A stretch of 64,000 nt of DNA from the NCBI GenBank assembly GCA_020403245.1, contig JADBYA010000005.1, forward strand, positions 62,001 through 126,000, read 5' to 3'. This DNA is from Flavobacterium sp. (GTDB lineage: Bacteria; Bacteroidota; Bacteroidia; Flavobacteriales; Flavobacteriaceae). Each line of letters starts with the position of its first letter. Positions within the stretch are counted from its first letter, which is position 1. Both the position numbers and the translations under genes were made by a program. Below are positions 34,568 to 43,672 of the stretch, in pieces. Under the pieces are notes generated by a model. It was not told the origin of the DNA and searched no databases. It was given only the letters and a program-made list of their open reading frames with translations.

Positions 34568-35857
34568 TTGAAACCTGAAACCAAAAAACTTTTAATCATC
34601 ACCTATTACTGGCCTCCAGCTGGTGGTCCTGGAGTGCAACGTTGGTTAAAGTTTGTAAAATATTTGCCCGAGTTCAACATTCAGCCAATTGTTTACATTC
34701 CCGAAAATCCAACCTATCCAATTATAGATAATGGTTTGCAAAGTGAAGTTTCGGACAAGGCGATTATTATCAAAAATAAAATCTTTGAACCTTATGGTTT
34801 GGCATCCTTTTTCGGGAAAAGCAAAACCAAAAAAATCAGTTCCGGAATCATTCCCAATCAAAAGAAACAATCTTTTTTAGAGAAAACATTGCTTTGGGTT
34901 CGTGGCAATCTATTTATTCCTGACGCTCGTTTTCTTTGGGTAAAACCATCGGTAAAATATTTGAAAAAATACATTGAAGAAAATAATATTGACACCATTG
35001 TAACCTCTGGACCGCCGCATAGTTTGCATCTTATTGGTTTGCAATTAAAAAAAGAGCTTAACCTAAAATGGTTTGCTGATTTTCGTGATCCGTGGACAAC
35101 GATAGGTTATCACAAATCGTTAAAACTTTCTTCTTATGCTGAAAAGAAACACAAAGCTTTAGAAAAAAAAGTTTTGAATTCTGCTGACACTATTATAGTC
35201 ACGAGTAAAACCACCAAAATTGAATTTCAAGCCCTAACATCAAAACCAATTGAAGTAATTACCAATGGTTATGACTTGGAAAAAGTAACCAAACAACCTT
35301 TGGACAAAAAATTCACTTTGGCTCATATTGGTTCGTTTCTTTCGGAACGAAACCCTAGGATTTTATGGAAAGCATTGCAAGAATTAATTAAAGAGAGTCC
35401 CAATTTTAAAAAGGATTTCCAATTGAAAGTAATTGGCGCTGTGAGTCAGGAAGTGTTAGATACCATTTCGGAATTTAAACTTACCAATTATGTTTTAAAT
35501 TTGGGTTACGTTTCGCATCAAGAAGCATTAGAACACCAACGAAAATCACAAGTTTTGTTGTTAATCGAAATCAATTCAAACGATACCAAAAGTATTATTC
35601 CGGGAAAATTATTTGAATACATGGTTTCCGAAAGACCTATTATCGCTATTGGTCCAGAAGGTTCTGATTTTGCCGAAATTATTACTTCGACTAACACCGG
35701 AGTTTTCTTTACCTATAATGAGAAAGAAAAGCTGAAAGCATTACTTTTGGAGTATTACAATTTATATTCGGTACAAAATTTAAAAGTTCATGCTGTTGGT
35801 TTGCAACAGTATTCAAGGCAGCATTTGACAGAAGAATTATCAAAACTTATATCCTAA
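34568..35857 (+). CDS. Glycosyltransferase, GT-B fold (GT4-like)
   Basis: 429 residues. N-terminal Rossmann-like domain with ITYYWPPAGGPGVQRWLKFVKYLP and HSLHLIGLQLKK; the C-terminal half has SADTIIVTSK, ITNGYDLE, HIGSFLSERNPRILWKAL and the sugar-nucleotide motif SIIPGKLFEYMVSERPIIAIGPEGSD. The start codon is TTG, one base after the nucleotidyltransferase stop; no nearby ATG fits. Probably builds a surface polysaccharide with the flippase downstream. Confidence 0.9.
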   Translation: MKPETKKLLIITYYWPPAGGPGVQRWLKFVKYLPEFNIQPIVYIPENPTYPIIDNGLQSEVSDKAIIIKNKIFEPYGLASFFGKSKTKKISSGIIPNQKKQSFLEKTLLWVRGNLFIPDARFLWVKPSVKYLKKYIEENNIDTIVTSGPPHSLHLIGLQLKKELNLKWFADFRDPWTTIGYHKSLKLSSYAEKKHKALEKKVLNSADTIIVTSKTTKIEFQALTSKPIEVITNGYDLEKVTKQPLDKKFTLAHIGSFLSERNPRILWKALQELIKESPNFKKDFQLKVIGAVSQEVLDTISEFKLTNYVLNLGYVSHQEALEHQRKSQVLLLIEINSNDTKSIIPGKLFEYMVSERPIIAIGPEGSDFAEIITSTNTGVFFTYNEKEKLKALLLEYYNLYSVQNLKVHAVGLQQYSRQHLTEELSKLIS

Positions 35858-35859
35858 GT

Positions 35860-36558
35860 ATGAAAAACCGTTTTCTTATTATTTTGATTATTGTTAATTA
35901 TTGCATTTATTCTCAAACAATAAATCCTTCAATTGGTTTAGGTCTTAGTACTCCTGAAAAAACTTCATTTGAAAAAGCTATAATTCATTTCAATGATGAA
36001 ACTTCTATTGAAGGTATTGGAAGAATAAAAACTATTTTTATGTCTCAAGAAGAAGTTATTATTTTTAAAATTGAAGAAAAAGACAAAGATGAAACTTGGA
36101 CTTATAAAGATGTCAAAGGAATAACCATCATTTCCGAAGATGAAGGTGTTACAGATTATGAATATCTGAAAGTGACAAAAAACAGTTTCCACGAATTATA
36201 TGAAGTGGTTACTGAAGGTGATGTTAAGCTTTATAAAAAAACTACAATATTTAGAACTTCAGGCACAACAACATCAACAACTCACAACAGCGTTCCTTTG
36301 GGTTATACAGGAAAAATGGAAAGCATTCCATCAACAACAACTTTTCCAGGGATGGCATCTGAAATAGAAAACTCAGTATATTATGTAAAAAGAAAAAGTG
36401 AACCTTTTCCAACAAAGATTAGAGACAATTACATTAAATCTTTTGCCAACTATATGAAAGATTGCGAGGTAATAATTGAAAAAATAAAGAACAACGAATA
36501 CAATTTCAGCGAACTGAAAGATTTAGTCGATTATTATAATGCCAATTGTGGAGAATAA
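35860..36558 (+). CDS. Exported protein of unknown function
   Basis: 232 residues with a signal peptide (ILIIVNYCIYSQ). Mature part includes a Thr/Ser-rich middle (FRTSGTTTSTTHNS) and a helical end (YMKDCEVIIEKIKNNEYNFSELKDLVDYYNANC). No family recognised. Embedded between glycosyltransferase and flippase genes with two-base spacing upstream, so it may take part in the same surface process. Confidence 0.72.
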   Translation: MKNRFLIILIIVNYCIYSQTINPSIGLGLSTPEKTSFEKAIIHFNDETSIEGIGRIKTIFMSQEEVIIFKIEEKDKDETWTYKDVKGITIISEDEGVTDYEYLKVTKNSFHELYEVVTEGDVKLYKKTTIFRTSGTTTSTTHNSVPLGYTGKMESIPSTTTFPGMASEIENSVYYVKRKSEPFPTKIRDNYIKSFANYMKDCEVIIEKIKNNEYNFSELKDLVDYYNANCGE

Positions 36559-36574
36559 TCAAAAACCTCTAACT

Positions 36575-36595
36575 TCGTAAATCGTAAATCGTACC
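36575..36595 (+). repeat. Short tandem repeat TCGTAAA x2 plus TCGTACC
   Basis: Three 7-base units directly before the flippase start codon. Confidence 0.65.
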
Positions 36596-36600
36596 TTAAC

Positions 36601-38067
36601 ATGGGCATCGTAATTAACCAATCCATCAAAAACACCATCATTACCTACATTGGTTTTGCTATTGGAGCGGCGAATACACTTTTTATGTATCCCCATTTTT
36701 TGGGTGAAGAATTTTATGGATTAACAAGTTATCTATTATCATCTGCCAATGTTTTGTTTCCCTTGATGGCTTTTGGCGTTCATAATACGTTGATTAAATT
36801 TTTCTCGGAATACAAATCTAAAGAAGAAAAAAAACAATTTCTAGGCTTTGTTCTCGCGCTTCCGTTATTGATCATCCTACCGGTTTTTATAATTAGTATA
36901 TTAGGTTATGATAGTATTGCTTCTTTTTTATCCCGAAAAAATGCTATTGTTTACGACTATGTTTGGCAAATCCCACTCATCGCTTTGTGCATGGGATATT
37001 TTGAAATATTTTATGCTTGGGTAAAAGTGCATTTGCAATCGGTTTATGGAAATTTTCTCAAAGAAATTGGTTTACGAATACTCATTTCCATCTTTCTTAT
37101 TGGGGTCAATTATCAAGTCATAAATGTTGAGCAATTTATCACTGCTACGATGTTTGCCTATTTGATAAGTATGTTGTTGATGTTTTTTTATGCCAATAAA
37201 GTACAGCCGATTTCTTTTGCATTTAAAATTCCAAAGAACTCCAAAGCTATTTTAGTGTATTCCAGTTTTATCATTTTATCAGGAAGTGTTGCCAACATGC
37301 TCTTGGATATCGACAAAACAATGCTGAACCAATACATCGAAATTAAAAATTTATCTTACTACTCGGTTGCTATTTTTATTGCAACAGTAATTGCCGTTCC
37401 AAGTCGATCCATGCACCAAATCACCTACCCGATTACTGCAAAATTGATGATTGAAAACAAATACGACGAATTGAACGATTTGTACAAAAAAACATCGATT
37501 ACACTTCAAATTGTTGGCGGATTGGTTTTAGTTGGCATTTTGGTTAATATCAATCAGTTATATACTTTATTGCCAAAAAATTATAGTGGCGGTGTTTTGG
37601 TCGTGTTTTTGATTGGAATTTCGAAATATTTTGATTTGATTTTGGGAAATAATAATGCTATTATTTTTAATTCAAAATACTATAAAGTTGTTTTAGTTCT
37701 GGGGCTATTGTTGGCCTTTTTCGCCATCACGCTCAATGCTATTTTAATTCCAATTTATTATATAAATGGCGCGGCAATAGCTACATTAATTTCGATTACG
37801 CTTTACAGTATTGCTAAATTACTTTTTGTAGTAATTCAGATGAAACTGTTCCCATTTACACTAAAAAATATATATGCTTTATTAATATCCTTAGGATGTT
37901 TCTTGTTGTTTTACTTTTGGGATTTTCCGTTTCATGCTATTATCAACATCGGATTAAAATCTATTTTACTTAGTGGATTGTATGTTCTATTGATATATAA
38001 AGCACAACTTTCAGAAGAGATTAATGATGTGATTTCTAAATTTATTAATAAAATAGGATTGAATTAA
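36601..38067 (+). CDS. Oligosaccharide flippase (Wzx/PST-type)
   Basis: 488 residues, about 12-14 membrane helices spread along the whole length, beginning INQSIKNTIITYIGFAIGAANTLFMYPHFLGEEFYGL, the standard start of the polysaccharide-transporter family in Bacteroidota. Flips lipid-linked glycans across the inner membrane. Its partner glycosyltransferase lies upstream. Confidence 0.92.
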   Translation: MGIVINQSIKNTIITYIGFAIGAANTLFMYPHFLGEEFYGLTSYLLSSANVLFPLMAFGVHNTLIKFFSEYKSKEEKKQFLGFVLALPLLIILPVFIISILGYDSIASFLSRKNAIVYDYVWQIPLIALCMGYFEIFYAWVKVHLQSVYGNFLKEIGLRILISIFLIGVNYQVINVEQFITATMFAYLISMLLMFFYANKVQPISFAFKIPKNSKAILVYSSFIILSGSVANMLLDIDKTMLNQYIEIKNLSYYSVAIFIATVIAVPSRSMHQITYPITAKLMIENKYDELNDLYKKTSITLQIVGGLVLVGILVNINQLYTLLPKNYSGGVLVVFLIGISKYFDLILGNNNAIIFNSKYYKVVLVLGLLLAFFAITLNAILIPIYYINGAAIATLISITLYSIAKLLFVVIQMKLFPFTLKNIYALLISLGCFLLFYFWDFPFHAIINIGLKSILLSGLYVLLIYKAQLSEEINDVISKFINKIGLN

Positions 38068-38083
38068 AAAGACAATTTAAAAT

Positions 38084-39532
38084 CTATAATCCCGAACCAA
38101 AAATACTTAAAAAAGCAACTTTACCATCGCCATAAGAAGCAGCCATCAACATACGTTTGTTATCAGGAAAATAATGACAAAACTGATTAATACTTGATCC
38201 AAATCTATAATCAATAGTTTCCTCATTGTAAGGAATAGCATATTGATAATTCAAATTGTTGGGAGTAAAGGTATTTGGTTCTAATTTATAAAAACCTCTT
38301 GTATATCTTCCTGTAGTATCATTTGTATTACCAGCATTGACAAAGTAATTTCCTTGATAATTAATAATCCCAACACATCCTACCAGGTTGTCATTTGTTG
38401 GATATACATTTAGATTAACTGATTTTTTTAAATTACCTTCAGTGTCCAATACAAATAATGTTGCGTTTCCATTGGAATAAACGGGGATATTAAAACCTGG
38501 ACTTGTTGGAAATTTTGGATCTGGTCGAGTACCTGTTTGGTATTTACATTCAACAAATAAATGGATTTCGTTATTTTGTACATTCAAATAGTCATATTTA
38601 ATTTCTTTTAAATCTTTAATGGCAGCAAAATCTTTAATAGGATTATTTTTTAAAATTGTTCCTGATTGCAAATCATATAGCAGAATGCTATCATAAATAT
38701 TTATTCTTTGAGTAGCCGAAGATGAAAAAGCCACTAAATAATCTTGCGTACCGATAGAAAAAGTAATAGGTTTATTAATTTTTATATTTAATCCTAATTC
38801 TGTTTCTTTCGTTTCATTTGCATCAACAATACTCAGTGAATGTTTTGCACTTTTATCTACAACTCTTTTTACAAATACTAGTTTACCTGAATTAGTCACT
38901 ACTACAGTATCAGTATAGAGTTCTAAGGGCATAGTTACTGTTTTCTTCCATACAATTTCTAATGTTTTACCATCAAGAACAGTACATTCTGTTTCCTCGG
39001 CAATTTTTCTGTTCGAAAATTTTTGATAAGTAACTGCTATAAAAGCGCCATTTTCAGATCCCATAACGTTGGCAGTTCCCGATTTGGAAATACTTTCAAA
39101 AGTATATCCAACAACTAAAGTGGTTGTAAAAGTTTGTGACTTTTTATCGAAAACCACTTTATGAATTTCCTTTTTTTTGGTTTTATTAGAGTAGGTATCA
39201 GTAAAAATAACCACTTTATCATTGCCGATTTCAAAACTACCCATATAATTATGCAAGGTAAACATGTCTTTATTTGGAAACTCTTGAACGAATGTATTAA
39301 CCAAATTGTTTTTTTGGTCAAATTTTCTCAAAATAATTTGATTTGTCGCCTGCATTCCGTCAACATTTATGACGGTTAGCATATAATGATTGTAATTATC
39401 AAGAAGAACTACTTTTGGGTCTTGCTCATTTTTTTGATCGTAGTCAAATTTTGCTCCCCATTCTTTTCTAACTTGCCCAAATACTGTTGCCGATAATAAA
39501 GCAATAATCAGAATTAATATATTTGATTTCAT
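38084..39532 (-). CDS. Secreted protein of unknown function
   Basis: 482 residues with signal peptide (LLSATVFGQ). Repeated beta-strand blocks such as NHYMLTVINVDG, GSFEIGNDKVVIFTDTYS, GNYFVNAGNTND suggest a beta-propeller. No catalytic motif and no type IX sorting domain seen; ends GKVAFLSIFGSGL. Seven bases downstream of the other secreted protein in the same unit. Confidence 0.75.
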   Translation of the reverse strand: MKSNILILIIALLSATVFGQVRKEWGAKFDYDQKNEQDPKVVLLDNYNHYMLTVINVDGMQATNQIILRKFDQKNNLVNTFVQEFPNKDMFTLHNYMGSFEIGNDKVVIFTDTYSNKTKKKEIHKVVFDKKSQTFTTTLVVGYTFESISKSGTANVMGSENGAFIAVTYQKFSNRKIAEETECTVLDGKTLEIVWKKTVTMPLELYTDTVVVTNSGKLVFVKRVVDKSAKHSLSIVDANETKETELGLNIKINKPITFSIGTQDYLVAFSSSATQRINIYDSILLYDLQSGTILKNNPIKDFAAIKDLKEIKYDYLNVQNNEIHLFVECKYQTGTRPDPKFPTSPGFNIPVYSNGNATLFVLDTEGNLKKSVNLNVYPTNDNLVGCVGIINYQGNYFVNAGNTNDTTGRYTRGFYKLEPNTFTPNNLNYQYAIPYNEETIDYRFGSSINQFCHYFPDNKRMLMAASYGDGKVAFLSIFGSGL

Positions 39533-39539
39533 GAAGTTT

Positions 39540-40730
39540 TTAGTTTTTATAAATTTGACTTTCTAATTCTTTCAACTCATTTTGTTCATCATAAGATAAA
39601 TTTAGGTTGACTATGTTTTCTTGCATTTCGTTCAAATACTTCTCAGCATCTGCTTTTTTTCCTATAGCTAAATGAAGTCTGATTAAATTAAAATAAACAA
39701 ACTCAGCAATTCTTCCGTTATAGTCTGCCTTCTTGTCTTTGTAATCTATCTTTGTTAATGTTTCTTTCCAAATATCAATTCCTTTTTGCATACCTGTCAT
39801 TCCAGCAGCAGTCATTTGAGGGTTTTGTGGATTTAGTTTTCTAAGATTGGTAGCAACATAAATTGAAGCTTTTTCAAGATCATCATATTTCCCTTTATTT
39901 TTTACACTGCTTAACTTAACCGATGATTTGATGGTTTGTAAACCAAAATTATCATTTAACAATTGATTGATAAATGCCATAACTTTAGTTAAATGATTTT
40001 TTTCTTCAAGAGATTTATTAATATTATTTGTAGGTGAAGAAGAAACAAATTTAAAGTCTTTGAAATATACCGCATTAATTTTCTCAACACCATTTACTTT
40101 TGCTACTATTTTAGTAGGTTGGTTAGCAAATGTTTGTCCGGCATTGTCTTGAAAAGTAACCTTCTGAATATCAACAATTACATCTAGATAACTTCCGTCT
40201 TTTGAGAAACCATCAATATTAATTTGAGAAGCTAATACGTTATTATCTACAATAATATAATTTGACAAATTTGGTTCTCTATAAACAGGAGCTGCGGGTT
40301 TAATATAAGTTGGTTTTACTGGGTTAACAAGTTTTGGATTTTTCCCTTGCTCTGTCATTGTTAATCTTTCTAGCAAAGAAAGCTTTTTGAACTCAGCTGA
40401 CTCTAATTCGAATTTTTCTTTGGCTTTGGCTACTTCGACATCATGATCTTTTGTTTTTTGTTGGAATTCTTTTTCACTATCTGCAACTACTTTAGCATAG
40501 TTTTTTTGTTCCTCTTGAAAATCAAGTTTGGTTTGCGCCACAACGTCTTCGGCTTTAAGATTATAAGGTGAAGTAACGGTTACTTTGAGTTGTCTGTTAG
40601 CTTCTTCAATTAAAGTTTTTGGTGCTTTCAACATTTGGAAATCAACCATTTCAGACGAAATACTTTGTGCATTACTAATTAGAGAAAACAATCCAAAGCT
40701 TGATAGTAAATAGATTTTAAAAAATTTCAT
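39540..40730 (-). CDS. Secreted protein of unknown function, coiled coil plus helical repeats
   Basis: 396 residues, signal peptide (LISNAQ). Residues ~65-125 are charged and heptad-like (EEQKNYAKVVADSEKEFQQK, VAKAKEKFELESAEF), consistent with a coiled coil; a Pro-rich segment follows (VNPVKPTYIKPAAPVYREP). The C-terminal ~120 residues look like TPR helices (ASIYVATNLRKLNPQNP, YFNLIRLHLAIGKKADAEKYLNEM). First gene of a two-gene unit with the propeller-like protein. Function unknown. Confidence 0.75.
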   Translation of the reverse strand: MKFFKIYLLSSFGLFSLISNAQSISSEMVDFQMLKAPKTLIEEANRQLKVTVTSPYNLKAEDVVAQTKLDFQEEQKNYAKVVADSEKEFQQKTKDHDVEVAKAKEKFELESAEFKKLSLLERLTMTEQGKNPKLVNPVKPTYIKPAAPVYREPNLSNYIIVDNNVLASQINIDGFSKDGSYLDVIVDIQKVTFQDNAGQTFANQPTKIVAKVNGVEKINAVYFKDFKFVSSSPTNNINKSLEEKNHLTKVMAFINQLLNDNFGLQTIKSSVKLSSVKNKGKYDDLEKASIYVATNLRKLNPQNPQMTAAGMTGMQKGIDIWKETLTKIDYKDKKADYNGRIAEFVYFNLIRLHLAIGKKADAEKYLNEMQENIVNLNLSYDEQNELKELESQIYKN

Positions 40731-40750
40731 GTTTTTTTATTTTTTTTTGG

Positions 40751-40758
40751 CAAATATA
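40751..40758 (-). promoter_or_regulatory. -7 promoter box (TATATTTG) of the secreted-protein pair
   Basis: Exact TAnnTTTG on the minus strand, 20 bases before the ATG. Confidence 0.5.
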
Positions 40759-40791
40759 AATGTTTAATTCTGATTACCTAAATTTTAGAAA

Positions 40792-42204
40792 TTATATCCC
40801 AGCTACAGCTTTTATTTCATTAATAATTCGCAATGCCAGTATATCTGCTGCTACTTGTGTTGGTGCTTCAGTGTAAATTCGGATAATGGGTTCAGTGTTT
40901 GATTTTCGCAAATGCACCCATTCTGAAGCAAAATCTATTTTTACACCATCAATAGTAGAAAGTGAGCTTGTCGAACTATCGTTTTCATATTTATCAGTCA
41001 TGGCAACCAAAATAGCATCCACATCAATTTGTGGTGTGAGTTCAATCTTATTTTTGCTCATATAATATTGCGGATATGAAGCTCTTAAATCGGCTACTGT
41101 CATATCAAGATTTGCCAAATGCGTTAAAAACAACGCCACACCAACCAAACTGTCTCTTCCGTAATGCAACTCTGGATAAATAATACCTCCATTTCCTTCA
41201 CCTCCAATAATAGCATTGGTTTTTTTCATTAACTCTACTACATTTACTTCGCCCACAGCACTCGCTTGATAGCTTCCGTTGTGCTTAATGGTAATATCTC
41301 TCAAAGCACGTGAAGAAGACATATTCGAAACCGTATTTCCTGGTGTTTTGCTCAATACATAATCGGCGCAAGCAACTAATGTATATTCTTCACCGAACAT
41401 TTCGCCATCGTTAGAAATAAACGCCAATCTATCCACATCTGGGTCAACGACAATTCCGAAATCGGCTTTTTCTTCAACCACCAATTTACAAATGTCGCCC
41501 AAATGTTCTTTTAAAGGTTCAGGATTATGAGGAAATTGACCATTGGGTTCGCAATACAATTTAACAACTTCAACACCCATTTGCTCCAATAAATTTGGAA
41601 TAATTATTCCTCCCGAAGAATTCACACCATCCACAACCACTTTAAATTTTCGTTTGGCAACCGCTTCGGCATCAACCAAAGGCAAATTCAAAACTTCGTC
41701 AATATGAATATCCATATAAGAATCATTAATCGTGATTTCACCCAAATCATCTACTTCTGAGAAATCAAAAGCTTCTGCTTCGGCAATTTCAAGAATTTTT
41801 TCACCATTGGCACTACTCAAAAACTCTCCTTTTTCGTTTAATAATTTTAATGCATTCCATTGCTTTGGATTATGCGATGCGGTTAAAATAATTCCACCAT
41901 CGGCTTTTTCCAAAGGTACTGCAATTTCAACTGTAGGCGTAGTTGACAATCCTAAATCGACAACATCAATCCCTAAACCAATCAGAGTATTGACAACCAA
42001 ATTATGAATCATTGGTCCCGAAATTCGGGCATCACGCCCGATTACTACTTTTAACTTTCTTCCAGCTTCCAGCTTCCCACTTCCCGCTTTCAAAAAAGTG
42101 CCATAAGCCGCTGCAAATTTCACCGCATCAACGGGTGTTAAATTATCGCCCACTTTGCCACCAATGGTGCCACGAATTCCGGATATTGATTTTATTAATG
42201 TCAT
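40792..42204 (-). CDS. glmM: Phosphoglucosamine mutase
   Basis: Converts glucosamine 6-phosphate to glucosamine 1-phosphate for peptidoglycan and LPS precursors. Catalytic serine loop ILTASHNPKQWNALK (Ser about 109), metal loop VVDPDVDRLAF, sugar loop IGGEGNGGI, and the phosphate loop RKSNTEPIIRIYTEA are present. It could also be a phosphomannomutase, but the length (470) and the initial SGIRGTIGG favour the GlmM reading used in the phylum. A minus-strand TATATTTG box sits 53 bases upstream. Confidence 0.88.
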   Translation of the reverse strand: MTLIKSISGIRGTIGGKVGDNLTPVDAVKFAAAYGTFLKAGSGKLEAGRKLKVVIGRDARISGPMIHNLVVNTLIGLGIDVVDLGLSTTPTVEIAVPLEKADGGIILTASHNPKQWNALKLLNEKGEFLSSANGEKILEIAEAEAFDFSEVDDLGEITINDSYMDIHIDEVLNLPLVDAEAVAKRKFKVVVDGVNSSGGIIIPNLLEQMGVEVVKLYCEPNGQFPHNPEPLKEHLGDICKLVVEEKADFGIVVDPDVDRLAFISNDGEMFGEEYTLVACADYVLSKTPGNTVSNMSSSRALRDITIKHNGSYQASAVGEVNVVELMKKTNAIIGGEGNGGIIYPELHYGRDSLVGVALFLTHLANLDMTVADLRASYPQYYMSKNKIELTPQIDVDAILVAMTDKYENDSSTSSLSTIDGVKIDFASEWVHLRKSNTEPIIRIYTEAPTQVAADILALRIINEIKAVAGI

Positions 42205-42257
42205 TTTTAGAAGTTTATAAATTTGTACTTTTTTGTAGTATTATATCAATTTCTGTG

Positions 42258-42265
42258 CAAATATA
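42258..42265 (-). promoter_or_regulatory. -7 promoter box (TATATTTG) of glmM
   Basis: Exact TAnnTTTG; leader of about 45-50 bases. Confidence 0.45.
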
Positions 42266-42339
42266 GAAAAGTTAAAACTATGTACTTTAAATGAAATCTT
42301 AGTAATAGAAAGTTTTTAGTAACTTTACGAACCTAGTAG

Positions 42340-42371
42340 TAAACTCTTAAACCATTAAACTCTTAAACCCT
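42340..42371 (+). repeat. 16-base tandem repeat TAAACTCTTAAACCAT x2
   Basis: Two adjacent 16-base copies with one mismatch, ending four bases before the AcpH-like ATG. The unit is itself two 8-base halves. Confidence 0.85.
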
Positions 42372-42375
42372 TTTC

Positions 42376-42966
42376 ATGAACTTACTAGCCCACATATATC
42401 TTTCTGGTGATAACGATTTACTAAAAATCGGGAACTTCATGGCGGACAGTATTCATGGGAATAAATTTAATCAATATCCATCTGAAATTCGAAAAGGAAT
42501 ACTTTTGCACCGTTCAATTGACAGTTTTACCGATATGCATCCTATTTACAGACAAAGTAAACATCGATTACATGAAAAATACGGACATTATTCGGGAGTA
42601 ATTATGGATATTTTCTATGACCATTTTTTGGCTAAAAACTGGAAAATCTATTCGGATGAAAAGCTAGAAGACTATGCCGATAACTTCTATATTTTACTTA
42701 AAGAAAGCTATGATTTACTAACTGAAAAAGTAAAAGGAATGCTTCCTTATATGATTGAACGAAATTGGTTGGTAAGCTATGCTAGCATTGAAGGATTGGA
42801 AATGATTTTATTTCAAATGGATCACCGAACAAAGAAAAGAGTTGCCATGCACGAATCGATTGTGGAGTTAAAAAAATTTTATTTGCAATTTGATGAAGAA
42901 TTCTCGTTGTTTTTTGAGGAGTTGAAACAACATTGCAGAGAAAAGTTATACGAGTTAAATTCTTAA
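42376..42966 (+). CDS. ACP phosphodiesterase-like protein (AcpH/DUF479)
   Basis: 196 residues with MNLLAHIYLSGDNDLLKIGNFMADSIHG, ILLHRSIDSFTDMHP, RLHEKYGHYSGVIMDIFYDHFLAKNW; these His/Asp positions match the HD-like family that releases 4'-phosphopantetheine from acyl carrier protein. The AlkD-like gene follows after four bases. Physiological role in this group is untested. Confidence 0.88.
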   Translation: MNLLAHIYLSGDNDLLKIGNFMADSIHGNKFNQYPSEIRKGILLHRSIDSFTDMHPIYRQSKHRLHEKYGHYSGVIMDIFYDHFLAKNWKIYSDEKLEDYADNFYILLKESYDLLTEKVKGMLPYMIERNWLVSYASIEGLEMILFQMDHRTKKRVAMHESIVELKKFYLQFDEEFSLFFEELKQHCREKLYELNS

Positions 42967-42970
42967 TTTT

Positions 42971-43642
42971 ATGACATTTATTGAAGATTTAGAAAAAAAA
43001 TTAGAAGAAAAATCAGATCGAGAATTAGCCATACCAATGGAAAACTATATGAAAAATAATTTTTCGTTTTTTGGTATTAAAAATCAACCCAGAAAAGCCA
43101 TCTTAAAACCACTTTGGCGCAAATATAAAGATGAAATAAAGTTAGATTTCAGAAACATTGCTTTAGCCCTTTTTGATAAAACAGAACGGGAATTTCACTA
43201 TTGTGCTATGGAAATTATTTTTAAAGAAATAAATAAAAAATTTGTCAAAGAGGACATTCAACTTATTGAAAAATTAATTACAAAAAACTCATGGTGGGAT
43301 TCTGTAGATTTTCTGGCCAAATATCTATTGGGGTATTATTTACTTCAATTTCCTGAAAAAACGTTACCAATTATTGAACGATTTTCGAATTCTACAAATA
43401 TGTGGCTGAATAGAAGTGCTATCATTTTTCAATTGGATTATAAAGTGAAAACCAATTTTGATTTGCTAAAAGCTGAATGTGAAAAACACAAAAATTCGAA
43501 AGAGTTTTTTATACAAAAAGCTATTGGCTGGGCATTGCGTGATTATAGTCGATACAATCCTAATGGAGTTCAGGATTATGTGAATTCAACCCAATTAAAA
43601 CCATTAAGTCAACGAGAAGCTTTGCGATTAATCTTAAAATAG
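42971..43642 (+). CDS. DNA alkylation repair protein (AlkD-like)
   Basis: 223 residues of HEAT-like helices: FFGIKNQPRKAILKPLWRKY at the start, NSWWDSVDFLAKYLLGYYL with the conserved WD in the middle, and IQKAIGWALRDYSRYNP near the end. AlkD excises positively charged 3- and 7-alkylpurines without base flipping. The family is well recognised by these motifs. Co-oriented and nearly abutting the AcpH-like gene. Confidence 0.9.
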   Translation: MTFIEDLEKKLEEKSDRELAIPMENYMKNNFSFFGIKNQPRKAILKPLWRKYKDEIKLDFRNIALALFDKTEREFHYCAMEIIFKEINKKFVKEDIQLIEKLITKNSWWDSVDFLAKYLLGYYLLQFPEKTLPIIERFSNSTNMWLNRSAIIFQLDYKVKTNFDLLKAECEKHKNSKEFFIQKAIGWALRDYSRYNPNGVQDYVNSTQLKPLSQREALRLILK

Positions 43643-43672
43643 TCATTAGTTAGTATTTTTTTTTAATTTATT